Origin: Bacteroidales bacterium
GTDB lineage: Bacteria > Bacteroidota > Bacteroidia > Bacteroidales > F082
Assembly: GCA_030683155.1 (NCBI GenBank)
Contig: JAUXMV010000106.1
Span: 1-64,000, forward strand
Direction of reading: 5' to 3'
DNA length: 64,000 nt
A model generated the notes under the pieces. It searched no databases. It was not told the DNA's origin and saw only the letters and a program-made list of their open reading frames with translations. Shown here piece by piece: positions 35,569-45,193 of this stretch. A program made the position numbers and the translations under genes. Every line of letters starts with the position of its first letter. Position 1 is the first letter of the stretch.

Positions 35569-36720
35569 TCACAACATTTCCAACTTTTTAAGAATTCCTT
35601 TGAACATTAATATGGCAGGTTCAATTATTTCGTCAGGAAAATCATAGTGCTCATTGTGTAATTGAGGATGATCGATTCCTGAACCAATCCCAAAAAGTGC
35701 TGCTTTGCATGATTGGGTGAAATGGCCAAAATCCTCACTCCATCTGAAGGAGGATGTAAGTGTTTTTAGTGGAATATCATTTGCCAAAGCAGCTTCCTTA
35801 ATTATTCCGACACATTCTGCATTGTTTATCGTGGCAGGAAATTCTTCGGTATATGAAATCGTATATTTTATCTTGAAAGCATTGCAGTCATCTTCCACTG
35901 TTTCTTCAATTCGCTTGCATATCGCAAACATATCTTCATTGCGGGATGCTCTTATTGTGGCCATAAGTACAGCATGGCCCGGTGAAGTGCCAAATGCCTG
36001 TTCCCCTAGTCTGGCGTGTATTACAGTTAGCAATGCAAAATCCTTGCTTTGGGTTTCCACTGTATTCATTTCATTTAATTTGATAATCAAATTAGCAAGC
36101 AGTACATCCGGATTTTTGCCATCTTCAGGGTGTGCAGCGTGCGAAGAGAGCCCTTTTAAGTGGATAATTACTCCTGTTGAGGCAGAAGCAAAACTGCCAT
36201 CCTTAATACATACAATTCCTTTTTCAAATCCGGGCAAATTGTGCAACGCAAAGGCAAAATCAGGTTTTATTTTTGTAAACAACTTATCGTTAATCACCTT
36301 TTTTGCACCTTCTCCTGTTTCTTCAGCAGGTTGGAAAAGCAAAACAACCCGCCCTTTCTTTGGTCTTTGCTTGTCCAATACTTTTGCCATTCCTGCAAGA
36401 ATTGCAGAATGACCATCATGTCCACATAAATGTGCAACGCCATCATTCTTTGATCTGTAGGCAAAAGTGTTGGATTCCTGAATGGGCAAAGCGTCTGAGT
36501 CGGCTCTTAAAAGTATTGTTAATCCTGGATTACCGGAATCATAGATAGCAGCGATGCCATGACCACCGATATTTCTTATCAGCTCAGAGGGCTTTGTTTT
36601 TAACAGGAATTGAGCAACTGAATGTGATGTATTTTTCTCGTTACCCGACAATTCCGGAAAACTGTGCAGCTGTTGTCTGAAGTTTACAATTTCTTCCAGA
36701 AAGATTGAATCTAAGCCCAT
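35569..36720 (-). CDS. M20-family amidohydrolase
   Basis: 383 residues. HLCGHDGHSAILAG carries metal ligands and the catalytic region, FQPAEETGEGAKK the general-base Glu, and SSHAAHPEDGKN the bridging His of the M20D group. Relatives hydrolyse N-acyl amino acids such as hippurate or indole-3-acetyl amino acids. No signal peptide is visible, so it is cytoplasmic. The substrate is unassigned. Confidence 0.85.
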   Translation of the reverse strand: MGLDSIFLEEIVNFRQQLHSFPELSGNEKNTSHSVAQFLLKTKPSELIRNIGGHGIAAIYDSGNPGLTILLRADSDALPIQESNTFAYRSKNDGVAHLCGHDGHSAILAGMAKVLDKQRPKKGRVVLLFQPAEETGEGAKKVINDKLFTKIKPDFAFALHNLPGFEKGIVCIKDGSFASASTGVIIHLKGLSSHAAHPEDGKNPDVLLANLIIKLNEMNTVETQSKDFALLTVIHARLGEQAFGTSPGHAVLMATIRASRNEDMFAICKRIEETVEDDCNAFKIKYTISYTEEFPATINNAECVGIIKEAALANDIPLKTLTSSFRWSEDFGHFTQSCKAALFGIGSGIDHPQLHNEHYDFPDEIIEPAILMFKGILKKLEML

Positions 36721-36950
36721 AATTTCTCTTTAGAGGCCAATATACGAAAAATTGAGCAAAGATAAAGCTGTGGTTATTATATTTATTGATATTAAAGGGT
36801 TTCTGCAACATCAGACTTTAACAATTACCGCAAAGCAGGATGGATATTATACAGAAAACTGGACTCTGATTCGCGGGAAATTTTGGCTAAATAGTTGACT
36901 TAAAGCATTAATATTTAGAGGTATAAATATGATAACTTTCACTAAATACC

Positions 36951-37838
36951 CTACCTGAATTCCTGATTTCCAACTTTCTTGTATTGAGAAATGATCACAC
37001 CTGCCAGCATGAGCGCACAGCCGGTCAGGTCCAGAACCGTCATTTTTTCCTGTAGCAATAAGTATCCTCCCAAAACAGCAAATACCGCTTCCAGACTTAA
37101 TATCAATGCGGCATGATCGGCTCTCGCATGTCGCTGACCAGCAACCTGTAAAGTAAAGCCAATTCCGGCAGATGCTATTCCTGCATAAAGAATTGGAAGT
37201 GCAGCATTACTCAATTGGTTGAAGTCCGGACTTTCAAAAATGAAAGCTAAAACAAGGCTTATAAAGCCACTCACAAAGAATTGAATAAAGGCCAAAACCC
37301 GAAAATCATGCAAGGGTGCAATATATGAAAGTACGATCATGTGCATGGCCCAAAAAACTGCACTTATAAGCACAAGGAGGTCTCCCATGTCCATCTGCAT
37401 GTTTTCATGCACCGAAAGCAAATAAAGTCCGATGGTGGCAATGATTGCGCCTGTCCAGACTTTCGGGCCGGAAGACTGTCTTCTCAGCAGCCCGAAAGCC
37501 GGTACAAAAAGGATGTACAGACTGGTGATGAAACCAGCTTTTCCAGCAGAGGTATAGATAATGCCAACCTGCTGAAAACTTGATGCCACAAAGAGCGCCA
37601 ATCCAGCCATGATGCCATGCAAAAGGAGCATTCGGTTTTTTAGAAAACTGAATGAAATTGAAGGTTTGAACAGCAACATAAATGGCAGTAAAGTGAGCGC
37701 TCCGAGTAAGAAACGTATGCCATTAAATGTGAGCGGACCAGTGAAATCCATGCCGCGCCTTTGAGCGACAAAGGCAAAACCCCATATCAAAGATGCAGCT
37801 AAAAGTAAGATGTTGGACTGTATTCTTTTGTTTTTCAT
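36951..37838 (-). CDS. EamA/DMT-family transporter
   Basis: 295 residues with about ten hydrophobic segments in two EamA repeats (N-terminal SLIWGFAFVAQRRGMDFTGP; C-terminal IGFTLQVAGQRHARADHAAL). The family exports or imports small metabolites, often amino acids or nucleotide derivatives. Starts 20 bases after the stop of the symporter gene, so it is probably cotranscribed with it. Confidence 0.85.
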   Translation of the reverse strand: MKNKRIQSNILLLAASLIWGFAFVAQRRGMDFTGPLTFNGIRFLLGALTLLPFMLLFKPSISFSFLKNRMLLLHGIMAGLALFVASSFQQVGIIYTSAGKAGFITSLYILFVPAFGLLRRQSSGPKVWTGAIIATIGLYLLSVHENMQMDMGDLLVLISAVFWAMHMIVLSYIAPLHDFRVLAFIQFFVSGFISLVLAFIFESPDFNQLSNAALPILYAGIASAGIGFTLQVAGQRHARADHAALILSLEAVFAVLGGYLLLQEKMTVLDLTGCALMLAGVIISQYKKVGNQEFR

Positions 37839-37857
37839 TCCATTCCTGCCAGTGAAC

Positions 37858-39645
37858 TTAGTCCATTCGAAGCCTTTGCCAGAATTTCGTTAAGAGCAAT
37901 AGTGATACGATAGCGATACTTCCAAAAACCAGTGTCAGATTCAGGTTGCCGTAAAGCCATTCGCCAATGGCGAAAAGGGTGCTGTAAATGGCTGTCACAC
38001 CAAAAACCATACATAAAATTCCTGTAGGTACATCCCATTTCAAATCTTCTGCTTTCTGGAGGTGAATGCCTTCTGCACTGGCTTTATCAACGACTTTTTT
38101 CCAGCCCGGACCACCCGGACGGATACGTTGATAGAAGCTGCGCAGGGTTTTGTCATCAGCAGGTTTCGTTAAAAAGGTTACGGTAAGCCATGCAATGGTA
38201 GTAATGCCAACGCCGGTGACAATTTTGAAAGTCTCTGAAGGGTCATAGCCATAAAACTTTTTCATCACTACAAAGACAATGGCTACCACAAAGGAAACTA
38301 CCATGCCGGCCAGCTCAGTAAAGGCATTGATGCGCCACCAAAACCAACGCAGAATGTATATCATTCCTGTGCCAGCACCAATCTGAAGGAGGATATTGAA
38401 TGCCTGAAGGGCATTTTCCAGTACCAAAGCAAACAAAATCGCAAAAAACATTAAAACAACTGTTGTTATGCGTCCGGCCACTACCTGTTGCTTTTGTGTC
38501 GCTTCGGGATTGAGAAATCGCACATAAAAATCATTCACAATGTAGGATGATCCCCAGTTGAGTTGTGAGGCTGTTGTCGACATGAAAGCAGCTATGAGTG
38601 AGGCTACTACAAGTCCTAGAAACCCATGAGGAAGCTTTTGCAACATGGCAGGGTAGGCCATATCGTGTTGAATATACTGAGGATTCATATTTGGAAAAGC
38701 AGCCTGCAATGAAGCGATATCCGGAAAAACGATCAATGAAAGCAGCCCAACGATAATCCATGGCCACGGACGAATGGCATAATGGAAAAAGTTGAAAAGC
38801 AATGTAGCACCCATTGCATTTTTTTCGTTTTTCGCAGAAAGCATCCTTTGTGCAATATAGCCTCCTCCGCCAGGTTCAGCACCGGGATACCACACACTCC
38901 ACCATTGTACCGCCAGCGGAATCACCAGCAATGAAACAAACATATCGGTGTTCGAAATTTTGGGTACAATATCGAGTTTATCTGCCACTGCAGGATGTGC
39001 AAAAAGTTCTGCAAGTCCCGATGTTTCTTGTCTTACCAAAAGTATTGCTGCCCCAATAGCACCAGCCATTGCAAGGCTGAACTGGAAAAAGTCGGTGAAA
39101 AGAATGCTTCTCAAGCCGCCAAGAGCGCTATAAAATACTACGATCACAGAAGCAATTATCAAGGTTGTTGCCGGCGACCAGCCTAACATCACGCCGCTGA
39201 TTTTTATCAATGCGATTGATACGGAAGCGATAACCATAATGTTAAAAAATGCACCAAGATAGATCGCTCTGAAGCCTCTCAGAAATGCAGCCATGCGTCC
39301 ACTGTAACGAATTTCATAAAATTCTAAGTCTGTAAGCACTTGCGACCGGTTCCAAAGTTTGGCATATACGAACACTGTCAGCATGCCTGTGAGCAAAAAT
39401 GCCCACCATACCCAGTTGCCTGCCACGCCGTTTTGCCGCACAATATCTGTTACAAGATTGGGTGTATCGCATGAAAATGTTGTTGCTACCATACTGATGC
39501 CAAGGAGCCACCACGGCATATTTCTACCTGAAAGGAAGAATTCGCTGTAGCCTTTTCCGGCACTGCGTGAACCCCAGATACCAATGGCAATAAGGAGGAT
39601 AAAAAAGATAATTACGATAATCCAGTCAGTAAAATTAAGGTGCAT
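37858..39645 (-). CDS. Sodium:solute symporter (SSS family)
   Basis: 595 residues with about 13 to 14 hydrophobic segments. GISMVATTFSCDTPNLVTD near residues 49-67 and the ASLIAAFMSTTASQLNWGSS segment are SSS hallmarks. The longer C-terminus resembles sugar or polyol symporters of Bacteroidota. The substrate is not readable. It is first in a likely operon with the EamA transporter. Confidence 0.85.
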   Translation of the reverse strand: MHLNFTDWIIVIIFFILLIAIGIWGSRSAGKGYSEFFLSGRNMPWWLLGISMVATTFSCDTPNLVTDIVRQNGVAGNWVWWAFLLTGMLTVFVYAKLWNRSQVLTDLEFYEIRYSGRMAAFLRGFRAIYLGAFFNIMVIASVSIALIKISGVMLGWSPATTLIIASVIVVFYSALGGLRSILFTDFFQFSLAMAGAIGAAILLVRQETSGLAELFAHPAVADKLDIVPKISNTDMFVSLLVIPLAVQWWSVWYPGAEPGGGGYIAQRMLSAKNEKNAMGATLLFNFFHYAIRPWPWIIVGLLSLIVFPDIASLQAAFPNMNPQYIQHDMAYPAMLQKLPHGFLGLVVASLIAAFMSTTASQLNWGSSYIVNDFYVRFLNPEATQKQQVVAGRITTVVLMFFAILFALVLENALQAFNILLQIGAGTGMIYILRWFWWRINAFTELAGMVVSFVVAIVFVVMKKFYGYDPSETFKIVTGVGITTIAWLTVTFLTKPADDKTLRSFYQRIRPGGPGWKKVVDKASAEGIHLQKAEDLKWDVPTGILCMVFGVTAIYSTLFAIGEWLYGNLNLTLVFGSIAIVSLLLLTKFWQRLRMD

Positions 39646-39765
39646 AATGGAAGTGTTTTATTTGTTATTTAATCGCTTTTTGTTGCTCCTACAGTAGTAA
39701 ATTACCCACAGATATTCTGATGTTATAGAGTTTTGAACGAGTGTTCAGCAAACAAATGTATTGTT

Positions 39766-40788
39766 TTAACTGAAATATTTTTCATCCAGATCCTGCATTG
39801 TTCTTTTCTGCTTTATAAAGTATTCAATCACAATATTTTTTCTATAAACACGGCTCACAGGTTTTGGATTTATTTTTCGGCGTTTGGCTCTTAAAGCAGG
39901 CAGTTTTCTGTAGAAATGCATATGTGCGCGCAAAACAGCCAGAAAATCACCAAAGCCGCCTTCAAGAAGGAATTTCAGGCTTGCAATACCATCAAGAAAA
40001 AGACGGGTTAAGATCACATAGACAAAGAAAGAAGGCGGCAGATTTTTATACAACATTGACAAGTTGTTGCGAAAATTGAGATAGGTTTTGCGGGATGAGA
40101 TCTTTGGCAATGTGCCGCCACCAATATGAAAAACAGAAGAATGCGGACAATACATGATTTTATAACCATTGTTTTTGAGGCGCCAGCAAAAATCAATTTC
40201 TTCCATGTGGGCAAAAAAATCTTCATCGAGACCTCCATACTGATGGTAGAGATCGCTCCTTACAAACATGCATGCGCCGCTGGCCCAAAAAACTTCCTTC
40301 ACATCATCATATTGCCCTTCGTCCTTTTCGATGTGCTGAAAAAGTCGCCCACGACAAAACGGATAACCGAATTTATCGATAAATCCTCCGCCTGCACCGG
40401 CATACTCAAAGTAGGCAGTATCGGCAAATGACAATAATTTTGGCTGACATGCCGCGACATCTGGATTGTTTTCCATGAGTTCCTTCAATGGTTCCAGCCA
40501 ACCTTCGCTTACCTCAATATCTGAGTTGAGCAAAACATAATAGCGCGAATCAACCTGCTTCAGGGCGATGTTGTACCCTGCAGCAAAACCACCGTTTGTG
40601 GGATTTTGAATCAATCTGACTTCAGGGAAATTTTTTCTCAGAAAGCTGACCGAATCATCAGTGGAAGCATTGTCAGCGATGATTACTTCAGCAATATGAT
40701 TGCTTTTTTGAAGCACGCCGGGCAAAAATCGTTCAAGGAAACGTTTCCCGTTATAATTCAGTATTACAACTGCAATTTCTTTCTTCAT
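39766..40788 (-). CDS. GT2-family glycosyltransferase
   Basis: 340 residues from the ATG that overlaps the preceding acyltransferase stop (ATGA); a longer frame to 40833 would lie inside that gene. VVILNYNGKRFLERFL, ADNASTDDSV and LLNSDIEVSEGWL (DxD-type) are GT-A family 2 motifs. GACMFVRSDLY and FFAHMEEIDFCWRLK are typical of the rhamnosyl or N-glycan type subgroup. Coupling to a lipid A acyltransferase-like gene points to envelope glycan synthesis. Confidence 0.85.
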   Translation of the reverse strand: MKKEIAVVILNYNGKRFLERFLPGVLQKSNHIAEVIIADNASTDDSVSFLRKNFPEVRLIQNPTNGGFAAGYNIALKQVDSRYYVLLNSDIEVSEGWLEPLKELMENNPDVAACQPKLLSFADTAYFEYAGAGGGFIDKFGYPFCRGRLFQHIEKDEGQYDDVKEVFWASGACMFVRSDLYHQYGGLDEDFFAHMEEIDFCWRLKNNGYKIMYCPHSSVFHIGGGTLPKISSRKTYLNFRNNLSMLYKNLPPSFFVYVILTRLFLDGIASLKFLLEGGFGDFLAVLRAHMHFYRKLPALRAKRRKINPKPVSRVYRKNIVIEYFIKQKRTMQDLDEKYFS

Positions 40789-41669
40789 ACTGCTGCTTTC
40801 TGTCGTTTGTGCTTCCAGCGCCGATGCGACCAAAGCCAGTTATCAGGTCGTTTTTGTATGGATTTCTCAAGCAAACGGACATATTGTTCACTTATTTCTG
40901 TCTCTGCTGTTTTTTTTCCACTCTCACAAAGCAAAGTCGCCCTTGCCTCATAAATACCGCGCTTCAAACGCACTACGTCAAGATAAACAACAGCAAAATC
41001 AAGACTGCGTGCCATCTTTTCGATACCATTAAAAAAAGGTGTGTCCTGATGAAGGAAATTTGTCCAATAGTCCGTTTCAATCCCCTGAGGAGTTTGATCG
41101 CCCAAAATCAGTACTAATCTTGGTTTTTCTTTTTCCGCAGCAAGTTGGCGGTAAGCAGTTTTGGATTCAAAGAGCAAGAGTCCTCCCAGGTTTTGCCTTA
41201 TTTTTTTCATCAGCTGATCAAAGTTGTTGTCAGAGATTTTTTTGTAAATAGCAATTGATTCATGTCTTTGAGTGAGCGAGAGGTAACTTGCCAGCATCTC
41301 CCAATTGCCAGAATGACCCACAGCAAGAAAAACACTCTTTCCCTGATCAAACAATTGATCTATAAGCTTTTGATTGTTAATACTTACACGTTTTATAAAT
41401 GTGTCACTGCTTACGTGCAGCATTTTGATGGATTCCAGAATGGTGTCGGCTAAGTTCCTGTAAAAAACCTTCTCAATCTTTACCAATTCAGTCGTATCCT
41501 TTTCTGGAAAACTATTGATGAGATTGGTTCTCACTACTTTTCTTCTGTAGCGGATGAGGTAGTAAAGCATAAATTTTATCCCGTCTGAAACAACATACAG
41601 CAAACGATAGGGCAGCAATGCCACAAGGTTTGCAACAGCAAGAAAGATCCAAAATGCCAGTTTGTTCAT
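40785..41669 (-). CDS. LpxL/HtrB-type lysophospholipid acyltransferase
   Basis: 294 residues from MNKLAFW; an upstream ATG at 41702 is possible. An N-terminal membrane anchor (FWIFLAVANLVALLPYRLLY) is followed by GHSGNWEM, the family HxxxxE-type active site (His and Glu). DNWLWSHRRWKHK near the end is the conserved C-terminal block. Such enzymes add secondary acyl chains to lipid A. It is coupled to the GT2 glycosyltransferase gene. Confidence 0.88.
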   Translation of the reverse strand: MNKLAFWIFLAVANLVALLPYRLLYVVSDGIKFMLYYLIRYRRKVVRTNLINSFPEKDTTELVKIEKVFYRNLADTILESIKMLHVSSDTFIKRVSINNQKLIDQLFDQGKSVFLAVGHSGNWEMLASYLSLTQRHESIAIYKKISDNNFDQLMKKIRQNLGGLLLFESKTAYRQLAAEKEKPRLVLILGDQTPQGIETDYWTNFLHQDTPFFNGIEKMARSLDFAVVYLDVVRLKRGIYEARATLLCESGKKTAETEISEQYVRLLEKSIQKRPDNWLWSHRRWKHKRQKAAV

Positions 41670-41702
41670 GCTTTTTGTATTCAGGAAATGGCAAAGAGGC
41701 AA

Positions 41703-42140
41703 ATTTACACGGATTTTCTGATATGAACGAGTTGTTTTTAAGCTGAGTCATCTTTTTTACATTAAGCATGAAATATTGCCCAGATCCTTAAAGGTTTTAT
41801 CTACTTATTTTTAAGGTTCTGGTGAACCTGAATTGTCTGTAATGATATCAAAAAAGCACAATCTTCAGAATAATTTCTTTATATCATGGATGAAAAAACA
41901 CCCTTTAATCTCATGCGTGAAATATGTAACTTTTTGGGTTTAAATTGTAAGCGTTTTTGGACTTCAATAGTTGAACTTTGTAAGGGTAAACATTAATTCA
42001 GTTTTTAGCTTAATACCATTTTGAATTGAAAACCATAAATTAATTGTGTAGTCAACATTAAAAATTTTGATGTAATCGCTTTCTGAACTAGGATAAAAAA
42101 GGATAAACGTGATATTTTAAACCATTAATTGAAGATAAAA
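41703..42140. other. Gap between divergent transcription units
   Basis: No gene is visible. GAACTTTG at 41973-41980, preceded by GCGTTTTTGG, is a weak candidate -7/-33 pair facing right. Confidence 0.3.
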
Positions 42141-42641
42141 ATGGAAATGCAAGAAAAAACAATCATGAGAGAAAGTCTCAAAAACACATATAAGGTAACA
42201 ATGAAGGGCAAATCGAATTCAGGTGCCATCATTATCAAAGAGTCCTCCATTCAGTTGGAGTTTCTGACACCGTCAAACGGATTGGGGATGACAAGATTCA
42301 GCATCATATTTGAATTTGATGACTCCAGATCAATAATTGCTTTTGGAAATTTACTGTCGAATATTGTAGTACCCAGGATTTATTCTGGTGGCACTGTTAT
42401 TATTCATTGTTTTACCGAAGATTTTGATGAAGAGGAGCATATCAAATTATTATCCAAAGCGCGGGCAAAAGATGTAAAAAACATCATTCAAAAAGGCCTT
42501 TCAAAGGCTGGGAAATGTGATGTTTTATTAGAAGAGCAAGGATTCGGCGAGTTTTCCGGTTATGCTTCCTTTGAAGACAATATTTCAGAACAGGATTTTT
42601 ATAACAGCACTGTAGTTTTAGATATAATTCCACCTAGGTAG
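42141..42641 (+). CDS. Hypothetical protein, 166 residues
   Basis: Soluble, with mixed charge and no signal peptide. Starts at an ATG with preceding AGATAAAA; a TTG at 42129 is an alternative start. The repeated strand-like segments (GAIIIKESSIQLEFL, RFSIIFEFDD, GTVIIHCF) suggest a beta-rich fold. No family recognised. A strong terminator follows. It stands alone between divergent units. Confidence 0.6.
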   Translation: MEMQEKTIMRESLKNTYKVTMKGKSNSGAIIIKESSIQLEFLTPSNGLGMTRFSIIFEFDDSRSIIAFGNLLSNIVVPRIYSGGTVIIHCFTEDFDEEEHIKLLSKARAKDVKNIIQKGLSKAGKCDVLLEEQGFGEFSGYASFEDNISEQDFYNSTVVLDIIPPR

Positions 42642-42821
42642 ATGAAGTAGAAACAAATTTTGGTATAGTTTCAAATTCAAAGATCACCTCCTAGAACAAT
42701 TTTAACATAGGTTTGGCTTCGTTCCGAATGAATTTAGGACATCTTTAAGCGAAGCTTACATACCAATCCGAAAATTCCTGAGACAATTTTGTTTCAGATT
42801 GCTTGCTTTCTAAATTCCAGA

Positions 42822-42857
42822 CCGATCGTTTTGCCTTCAGTCTGGAATTTCCTTTTT
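42822..42857 (+). terminator. Terminator after the 166-residue protein
   Basis: AAATTCCAGAC pairs exactly with GTCTGGAATTT, followed by CCTTTTT. It lies 180 bases past the stop, with nothing else recognised in between. Confidence 0.7.
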
Positions 42858-42940
42858 GATACAGTGCGGTTGTTCTTTTGAAGCTTCAAATTCATGCATT
42901 CTTGATAAAAATCATGGATGCACTGAAAACAAACAAAATA

Positions 42941-44020
42941 TTATTGGTTCTTGAACACCTCCAAAACCGGCAGTGCGCGGTTATTGAAGTCGAACAAGGC
43001 CTGATTTTCCCAGGGAGATGCCTCTGTTGCCTGATTTCCTTTCCAAGCAATCAGTTCAGCTCCCCAATAGCAAAAGCCTAAACCTTTTTCCACTTCATCC
43101 ACAACAATTTTTTTGACGTCGGCTAGGAAATCCTTTTGACCTTGCGGTGTTGCAGGGTATTTTGGTAAAATCAACTGTCCGTTCAATCCGACAATATTGT
43201 TTGTCCAGTCGTTCCATTCCAGCGTAAAAGGGTAAGCTGTTTCAGCAATCAAAATATCTTTCTGATGAGTTTGACTCAAGGTTTGAAGGGTGTTTTTCAG
43301 GTTTGCCAAATCTTTTCCATGCCAGATTGGATAGTAAGAAAGTCCAATGATATCATAATCCAGATCGGTCATCTGACTAAAAAACCAGCTTGAATTTGTC
43401 AGACCTGCAAAATGGATGATGATTTTTGTCTTTGACGAGACCTTTCTGACGGCTTGAATGGCCGACGACATCAGGGTTTTGAACTGTTGTGAATTTGTTG
43501 ATAGGTTCCCTTGTGGGTGTAAAAAACCGGAGTTAATCTCGTTGCCTATTTGAATATAATCCGGTTTCATTTGATCCATAACCCTTTCAGTATATTTATT
43601 CACGCTGTCAACCAAACTGGAAAAAGCAATTCCTTTCCATTGGTTTGGAGTCATCTGTTGTCCAGGGTCAGCCCAGGTGTCGGAATAATGCAAGGTAAGC
43701 CAGACTTTGAACCCAAGATTTCTGAGCCGCTGGGTAAATATTTTCACTTCCTGAAAGCCGGAATGTTCGTTTTGTGGGTTAACCCAAAGTTTCAACCTTA
43801 TGGTATTTATGCCGTTTTTTTTAAGAATAACCAAAAAATCTTCTTCAACACCCGCAAGATTATAAAAGGTCGGATTGGTCAGTTCAATTTCAGGAAAGGC
43901 AGAAATATCAACTGCTGAGATGTATTTAGAAGCTTCAACAATTGGTTTGTCTTGATCATTGTCTTTTTTACAAGCGATGAGGGTTAAGGCAAAAATGATG
44001 TACAGTATATTTTTGAACAT
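42941..44020 (-). CDS. GH53 endo-beta-1,4-galactanase, lipoprotein
   Basis: 359 residues. Lipobox LIAC gives a lipidated Cys17. ISAVDISAFPE near 35-45 and IRLKLWVNP near 74-82 begin the GH53 barrel. YIQIGNEIN supplies the acid/base Glu161, and LIAETAYPF the nucleophile Glu260. These enzymes cut arabinogalactan and pectic galactan. Surface release of galacto-oligosaccharides would feed the galactokinase cluster about 15 kb away. A promoter candidate lies at 44081-44088. Confidence 0.88.
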   Translation of the reverse strand: MFKNILYIIFALTLIACKKDNDQDKPIVEASKYISAVDISAFPEIELTNPTFYNLAGVEEDFLVILKKNGINTIRLKLWVNPQNEHSGFQEVKIFTQRLRNLGFKVWLTLHYSDTWADPGQQMTPNQWKGIAFSSLVDSVNKYTERVMDQMKPDYIQIGNEINSGFLHPQGNLSTNSQQFKTLMSSAIQAVRKVSSKTKIIIHFAGLTNSSWFFSQMTDLDYDIIGLSYYPIWHGKDLANLKNTLQTLSQTHQKDILIAETAYPFTLEWNDWTNNIVGLNGQLILPKYPATPQGQKDFLADVKKIVVDEVEKGLGFCYWGAELIAWKGNQATEASPWENQALFDFNNRALPVLEVFKNQ

Positions 44021-44080
44021 TTTTTTTTGAGTCTTTAATAGAGCTTTATAAAATAAACTTTATTCCACTGAGAACTTTGG

Positions 44081-44088
44081 CAAAATTA
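44081..44088 (-). promoter_or_regulatory. -7 box for the GH53 gene
   Basis: On the minus strand TAATTTTG fits TAnnTTTG exactly, about 60 bases before the start codon. Confidence 0.5.
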
Positions 44089-44324
44089 GCGATTTGAGTT
44101 GAAATGACTTTTGTTCAACAAGATTTAGCCCTTCTTCGCTCAAAATAATCATCTTTTACTTTGTGTAGCTTACTGTCTTCTTGGTGGCTCTGTACGCAAT
44201 AGTTATAGCACAAAGTTACTATCTGCCTAACAGCTATATTGCAGAGTTACTCAACTCCGACAACTGTCAGAGCACAGAGGGTAGCAAAAGAGGTATTTGA
44301 TTCAGAATCCAAAGTCTGAAAAAA

Positions 44325-44358
44325 AAAATCCCGCTTCAGAATTCTGTAGCGGGATTTT
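44325..44358 (-). terminator. Terminator after the barrel protein
   Basis: AAAATCCCGC pairs exactly with GCGGGATTTT around a 14-base loop, with an A tract on the left that reads as T on the minus strand. It lies 114 bases past the end of the gene. Confidence 0.8.
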
Positions 44359-44471
44359 AATCCTTATATTGAATTGTTAAGTAACTGAATCACTTAGGTA
44401 AGCATTGTAAGGTGTATTGTGAACAGTTACAATTAAGGAAGAAGGATGGTTGGTTGATTATAAGTAATGTC

Positions 44472-45152
44472 TTAGAAACTATAGCCCAGTGAAAGTCCAA
44501 AGCCAGTGTTCTTAAGCTCAGTTTTTCCATTGGTTATCAATGTGTTATCAGCATTTATTTTTGCCAATCCCAATTGGGTATTTACTTGCATTGAAATTCC
44601 GCTTGAAAGTTGGTACCCGAAAAATAGGTTTGCACCAAAATCCAACGCTTTAAAGTATTTGAGATCATTTGCAATCACGCTGCTGTATTCATTTCCATAA
44701 ACGATATCCTCTTCTGAAGAAACGTTGTTTATTTCATATTTCACTTTTCCGCCTATACCATAAGCCAGGTACGGACCAAAACCAAGCAATAATCTTCCAT
44801 TACCTAATACTGGTTTATAAAGCAAACTCAGTGGAAGCTCAATGTATGATACGTTGTACTCAGCCGACATATCAAGACCTAAAAACTGATCTTGTGACTT
44901 TGCACCTTTGGTAGTGAAAAGCAGACCGGGCTGAAAATAGAAATCAGGTGCCACAGGAATGTCAACCACGACTCCAACATTAAAGCGGGGAACCATGCTT
45001 ATTTTAAGCTGATCGCCGTTATGATCTTTTCCATTGAATGTCTGCATATCAAATCCACCACGGATTCCAAATGAGAGGCCATCTGATTGGGCATTGGTGT
45101 AGCTGCCAAAAATCAGAAGAAAAGTTGCTAGAAAAAGAATTTTATTTTTCAT
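44472..45152 (-). CDS. PorT-like outer-membrane beta-barrel protein
   Basis: 226 residues with signal peptide MKNKILFLATFLLIFGSYTN ending near NAQ. SFGIRGGFDMQTF at the start and a terminal GFGLSLGYSF mark the PorT/OMP_b-brl_2 type seen throughout Bacteroidota. Paired strands such as GRLLLGFGPYLAYGIGG support a small barrel. Function unknown; first gene of the envelope cluster on the minus strand. Confidence 0.8.
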   Translation of the reverse strand: MKNKILFLATFLLIFGSYTNAQSDGLSFGIRGGFDMQTFNGKDHNGDQLKISMVPRFNVGVVVDIPVAPDFYFQPGLLFTTKGAKSQDQFLGLDMSAEYNVSYIELPLSLLYKPVLGNGRLLLGFGPYLAYGIGGKVKYEINNVSSEEDIVYGNEYSSVIANDLKYFKALDFGANLFFGYQLSSGISMQVNTQLGLAKINADNTLITNGKTELKNTGFGLSLGYSF

Positions 45153-45193
45153 AATAATTTGTATTTGAATTAGATAAATATTTATTTGTTAAT

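Noticed and set aside
35705..36412. A 235-residue plus-strand frame
   Set aside because: It lies wholly antisense to the M20 amidohydrolase, whose motifs are intact on the other strand.
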